From: Bradyrhizobium sp. SSBR45G
Lineage (GTDB): Bacteria; Pseudomonadota; Alphaproteobacteria; Rhizobiales; Xanthobacteraceae
Reading direction: 5' to 3'
Length of the DNA stretch: 40,804 nucleotides
NCBI RefSeq assembly: GCF_030159255.1
Contig: NZ_BSCT01000052.1
Location: 1-40,804, forward strand
Part shown: piece by piece, positions 38,319 to 40,804 of the stretch
Layout: each line of letters opens with the position of its first letter
How positions within the stretch are numbered: position 1 is the stretch's first letter
Translations under genes and position numbers: made by a program
Notes under the pieces: model-generated
What the model was told of the DNA's origin: nothing
Databases searched by the model: none
Seen by the model: the letters and a program-made list of their open reading frames with translations, nothing else

Positions 38319-38648
38319 ATGATCCAGGCTGAGACCGTCACCATCGTCATGCGCGCACTGGCCGACCCCACCCGGCGGGCGGTGTTCGAGCGCATCGTGA
38401 ATTCCGACGAGATCACCGTCGTCGAGTTGACCCGCGGCAGCAGCGTCACGCAAGGGGCCATCTCGCAGCACCTCAAGGCGTTGAAGCAGGCCGGCCTGGT
38501 CTGCGAGCGCCCCGAAGGGCGCAAGGTCTACTACCGCGCCGAGCCACGCGGCCTGGAGCCGCTGGCCGACTGGATGAGCCATTACGGCGTGTTCTGGCGC
38601 GACCGTTTCGCCAATCTGAGACACCTGCTGAAGGACATCGACCCATGA
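38319..38648 (+). CDS. ArsR-family winged-helix regulator
   Basis: A 109-residue ArsR-type repressor. The winged helix is complete: MRALADPTRRAVFERIV, then VVELTRGSSVTQGAISQHLK as the recognition unit, and LVCERPEGRKVYYRAEP as the wing. There are no metal-binding cysteine pairs in the usual ArsR/SmtB positions, so it probably belongs to the metal-independent group paired with SRPBCC (AHSA1) proteins. No ribosome site precedes the ATG at 38319, and the candidate -10 box ends six bases before it, so the mRNA may be leaderless. A TTG at 38292 in frame overlaps the operator-like palindrome and is less likely. Its stop overlaps the next start (ATGA). Confidence 0.9.
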   Translation: MIQAETVTIVMRALADPTRRAVFERIVNSDEITVVELTRGSSVTQGAISQHLKALKQAGLVCERPEGRKVYYRAEPRGLEPLADWMSHYGVFWRDRFANLRHLLKDIDP

Positions 38649-39124
38649 ACCAAGCCGTCAAGCCGGACACCCAGGCCATCGTGGTCGACGAGGTCTTCCC
38701 GCATGCGCCCGAGATCATCTGGAAAGCCTTGACCAGCGGCGAGCTGATCGGCCGCTGGCTGATGGCGCCGACGGGCTTCGCGCCCGTCGTAGGGACGCAT
38801 TTCACCTATCAGACCACGCCCGCCGGCGGATGGGACGGCACCATTCATTGCGAGGTGCTGGAGGTCGTGCCGAACGAGCGGCTGTCCTATGCATGGAAGG
38901 GCGGCCATCAGGGCAATGTCGGCTACGGCGCGCCACTGGACACGGTGGTCACCTTCAGCCTGTCCAAGGCCGAGACCGGCACGCGCCTGCGCCTGGTGCA
39001 TTCCGGCTTCGTGCTTCCGACCAATGAAGCCGCCTATCGCAAGATGAGTGAAGGCTGGAAGAAGGTCGTCGCCAATCTCGACCGGATCGCCGGCGAAGAG
39101 GCGTCGTCGAAGCAGCGGCACTGA
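38645..39124 (+). CDS. SRPBCC (AHSA1-like) domain protein
   Basis: A 159-residue START/Bet v1-like protein of the AHSA1 type, with a hydrophobic ligand pocket. Visible elements are the strand IVVDEVFPHAPEIIWKALTS, then IGRWLMAPTGFAPVVGTHF, CEVLEVVPNERLSYAWKGG, TVVTFSLSKAETGTRLRLVH and the long C-terminal helix NEAAYRKMSEGWKKVVANL. Such proteins often sit next to an ArsR regulator that controls them; the ligand is usually unknown. The 4-bp overlap with arsR indicates translational coupling. Confidence 0.92.
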   Translation: MNQAVKPDTQAIVVDEVFPHAPEIIWKALTSGELIGRWLMAPTGFAPVVGTHFTYQTTPAGGWDGTIHCEVLEVVPNERLSYAWKGGHQGNVGYGAPLDTVVTFSLSKAETGTRLRLVHSGFVLPTNEAAYRKMSEGWKKVVANLDRIAGEEASSKQRH

Positions 39125-39141
39125 TGCAACGGGAGAGCGAC

Positions 39142-39555
39142 ATGACCCAGTCCTACGCTGGCGGCTGCGCCTGTGGCGCGGTGCGCTACGAGATCTCGGG
39201 CGAGCCCGCCGTGATGCTCGACTGCCAGTGCCGGCAATGCCAGCGCGACAGCGGCGCCGGCCATCAATCGCACCTCACCTTCGTCGCGGCGGAGGTCAAG
39301 GTCGAAGGCGAGGTGTCGCATTGGCAGAGTGTCGGCGACGGCGGCACCGTCAAGCAGCGCGCGTTCTGCCCGACCTGCGGCTCGCACCTCCACCTGACAT
39401 TTCCCGCGATGCCCGACGTCTTCATCGTCCCGCCAGCGAGCCTCGACGACCCCAGCCGCTACAAGCCGCAACTGGTGTCCTGGACGGCGGCCGGACAGGC
39501 CTGGGATCACCTCGATCCAGCGCTGCCGAGATTCGAGAGGATGCCGCCGCGGTGA
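39142..39555 (+). CDS. GFA-family protein (glutathione-dependent formaldehyde-activating enzyme-like)
   Basis: A 137-residue zinc protein of the GFA/CENP-V family. The zinc-binding cysteines occur in GGCACGAVRYE, DCQCRQCQRDSG and FCPTCGSHLHL. Some members assist the reaction of formaldehyde with glutathione; many have no known reaction. The ATG at 39142 follows GGGAGAGCG; an ATG at 39124 overlapping the previous stop would add six residues. It is the last gene of the ArsR-SRPBCC-GFA operon. The shared operon suggests a common small-molecule stress response. Confidence 0.9.
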   Translation: MTQSYAGGCACGAVRYEISGEPAVMLDCQCRQCQRDSGAGHQSHLTFVAAEVKVEGEVSHWQSVGDGGTVKQRAFCPTCGSHLHLTFPAMPDVFIVPPASLDDPSRYKPQLVSWTAAGQAWDHLDPALPRFERMPPR

Positions 39556-39616
39556 TGTCGGGATGCCGGGATCGGGCGTGATACCACCGAGGCCCTCGAA
39601 ACCGCGCGACCGTCGG

Positions 39617-39637
39617 AATTAAATGCACTGTCACCGT
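39617..39637 (+). repeat. Left arm of a distant 21-bp inverted repeat
   Basis: AATTAAATGCACTGTCACCGT here matches, in reverse complement and with three mismatches, 40701-40721. The pair is 1.1 kb apart and encloses palindromic repeats plus the 71-residue ORF. Such arms may be the ends of a non-autonomous mobile element or two copies of one small repeat. Confidence 0.6.
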
Positions 39638-39693
39638 AATTTGAGGCCGCAGCGATGGACATTCGCGAGTCGTTGTTCGTTGGTCATCGCGTA

Positions 39694-39832
39694 GGGTGGG
39701 CAAAGCGCCGCCGTCAGGCGGCGCGTGCCCACCGTCGGGCGGCATGCGGGGCGGTGATGGTGGGCACGGCGCCATCACGAACTGGCTGTGAGGCGACGGC
39801 TCGGCTGCGCCTTTGCCCACCCTCGGACCTCA
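39694..39832. repeat. Palindromic repeat with GGGTGGGCAAAG ends
   Basis: GGGTGGGCAAAG (39694-39705) and CTTTGCCCACCC (39821-39832) are perfect 12-bp terminal inverted repeats. Inside are further gtgggcacggcgccat and gcgccgccgtcaggcggcgc stems. A shorter relative lies at 40459-40522. No gene in it. Confidence 0.85.
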
Positions 39833-39914
39833 ATCTCCCTGCAGGAGACGTCCCGGATCGTGCTCACTCTGAGGATGGTCGATGCAGCATGGCACGGGCT
39901 GATCGCGCAGTGCT

Positions 39915-40130
39915 TCAGTCCTCGTCGTGCTCGCCCTCGTCGAGCTCCTCCAGCTCCTCGCTCGCGTGGTCGATCACGTCGATGGCCTGCTGGACCTCGA
40001 TGAGGCTCTTGACCGCAGTTTCCGTTTCGCCCTTTTTGTAACCGGCCGAAACGGCCTTGGCCAAATTTAGGCGCATTTCGACCAGCACGTTGCGCGCGGT
40101 CAGGTAGACGTCGAGGTCGTTGTCGGCCAT
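39915..40130 (-). CDS. Small acidic helical protein of unknown function
   Basis: A 71-residue protein: MADNDLDVYLTARNVLVEMR, then a lysine-bearing loop AVSAGYKKGETETAVKSL, and a very acidic end EELEELDEGEHDED. It is probably two amphipathic helices with a charged tail; there is no signal or membrane segment. I do not know a named family. The ATG at 40130 follows GAGGAG, a good ribosome site; an upstream ATG at 40142 is possible and the longer frame to 40325 is not credible. It is the only convincing gene in the last 1.2 kb, surrounded by repeats on both sides. Confidence 0.75.
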   Translation of the reverse strand: MADNDLDVYLTARNVLVEMRLNLAKAVSAGYKKGETETAVKSLIEVQQAIDVIDHASEELEELDEGEHDED

Positions 40131-40291
40131 GGTGCTCCTCATCAAGGCTGTGCGTTCGATTGGTAGCCGCGGCGTATGGCGGGCATGTGTCGGATCGGGC
40201 GTGCGTCGGCTGATTGCGGTCGCGTCGCGGACCCCTGGGGCGGCAGGACTATCGCGTTTGACGATCGCAGTTTTGCGCTCGACTTTCTCCA

Positions 40292-40383
40292 CGTCGTCAT
40301 GGCCGGGCGTGTCCCGGCCATCCACGTCGTCCGGCGCGCTGAGAACGACGTTGATGCCCGGGACGGAGCCCAGTCATGACGAT
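40292..40383. repeat. Palindromic repeat with GTCATGGCCGGG ends
   Basis: acgtcgtcatggccgggcgt at the left and gggacggagcccagtcatga followed by cga at the right are inverted relatives. The left half also folds on itself (ggccggg/cccggcc). It lies upstream of the 71-residue gene, whose promoter must be between 40131 and this element or within it. Confidence 0.75.
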
Positions 40384-40458
40384 GAGGATACACGCGACAA
40401 ACTCAGATTAGTAATATGCGATAGCCGTGCCTGGGGCGCGTCGGCTTGCGTCGCGAGA

Positions 40459-40522
40459 GGGTGGGCACGGCGCCATGGCGGGTCTGATGCAAAGCGATCG
40501 CACGGCTGCGCCTCTGCCCACC
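40459..40522. repeat. Shorter relative of the 39694-39832 repeat
   Basis: gggtgggcacggcgccatgg at the left and ggctgcgcctctgcccacc at the right match the end segments of the element at 39694-39832. The stretch from here to the window end (40523-40804) holds no gene that I can support, only the repeat arm at 40701. Confidence 0.75.
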
Positions 40523-40700
40523 GGGGCTGCGGTGCCGATCCATGATATCGCGACGCTGATGTGATCGAGCACGCCTGATCGGTGTTGTGTCGACGGCAGC
40601 ATCACTGAAGCTGCTCGCGTGTCGGCCAGGGCGGCGCGGTCCATAAGGTCTTCCATGCGCCCTCTCTGCAATTGTCCAGCCGGAAGTCGATCCCTTTATG

Positions 40701-40721
40701 ACCGTGACAGTGCACTTAAAT
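40701..40721 (-). repeat. Right arm of the distant 21-bp inverted repeat
   Basis: ACCGTGACAGTGCACTTAAAT is the inverted partner of 39617-39637 with three mismatches. AT-rich bases follow (ttaca), and gene-free sequence continues to the window edge. Confidence 0.6.
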
Positions 40722-40804
40722 TTACATCCGGCAGGTTCAGTTATATGCACTGGACTGCCCCCCTCAAGTGAGACACGATAATCTCAGTGACAGGCATTCC
40801 GAGG

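Overview
The window is high-GC DNA that most resembles a Bradyrhizobium-type alphaproteobacterium (Nitrobacteraceae). I infer this from the protein families: a DUF1476/zeta F1-ATPase inhibitor, split PurS/PurQ/PurL, a DUF1236 protein, EgtB/EgtD, and a CmpA/NrtA-like Tat-exported binding protein. The intergenic spaces are also littered with several families of short palindromic repeats typical of that group. I see no tRNA, rRNA, CRISPR array, transposase or phage gene, so this is core chromosome with a few accessory clusters.

Layout. 0.08-7.8 kb: a TetR regulator diverges from a plus-strand train encoding an OsmC-like protein, an acyl-CoA-dehydrogenase-like flavoprotein, a two-domain rhodanese, a nitrate/cyanate-type ABC transporter (binding protein, permease, ATPase) and cyanase. 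The train is preceded by a near-consensus sigma-54 promoter and a TetR-like palindrome. It looks like an inducible, nitrogen-controlled module for cyanate, or for a compound that yields cyanate. 7.9-12.7 kb: zeta inhibitor, purC-purS-(59-aa ORF)-purQ, a secreted hypothetical protein and a DUF1236 envelope protein. 12.9-18.4 kb: a probable carboxylate catabolic cluster with a DctA-type transporter, a LysR regulator that has no AUG, an alpha/beta hydrolase without its nucleophilic serine, a carboxymuconolactone-decarboxylase-like protein, an SDR dehydrogenase and a LigI-like amidohydrolase. A perfect hairpin lies between two of its genes. 18.6-22.5 kb: TPR protein, thioesterase and purL.

22.5-30.2 kb: the usual purL-bolA-grxD neighbourhood is opened up by two groups of inserted genes, acyltransferase/DUF1328/DUF427 and LtrA/egtD/egtB (ergothioneine synthesis). 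DUF1328 and egtB each have a match to the alphaproteobacterial general-stress promoter (GGAAC-N16-CGTT). A macro-domain reading frame follows grxD but has no ordinary start codon. 30.2-37.2 kb: serine hydrolase, threonine aldolase, a hypothetical protein, rpsD with its terminator, an E2-like acyltransferase, a cupin, an HpcH/HpaI aldolase and murI. 37.2-38.3 kb is a gene-free repeat cluster. 38.3-39.6 kb: an ArsR / SRPBCC / GFA operon that probably begins with a leaderless transcript. 39.6-40.8 kb: palindromic repeats around one small acidic protein gene, all enclosed by an inverted repeat.

Start codons were moved from the longest open frame wherever a ribosome binding site or family N-terminus favoured a shorter product. 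All functions are read from sequence motifs and family knowledge. No database search was possible.
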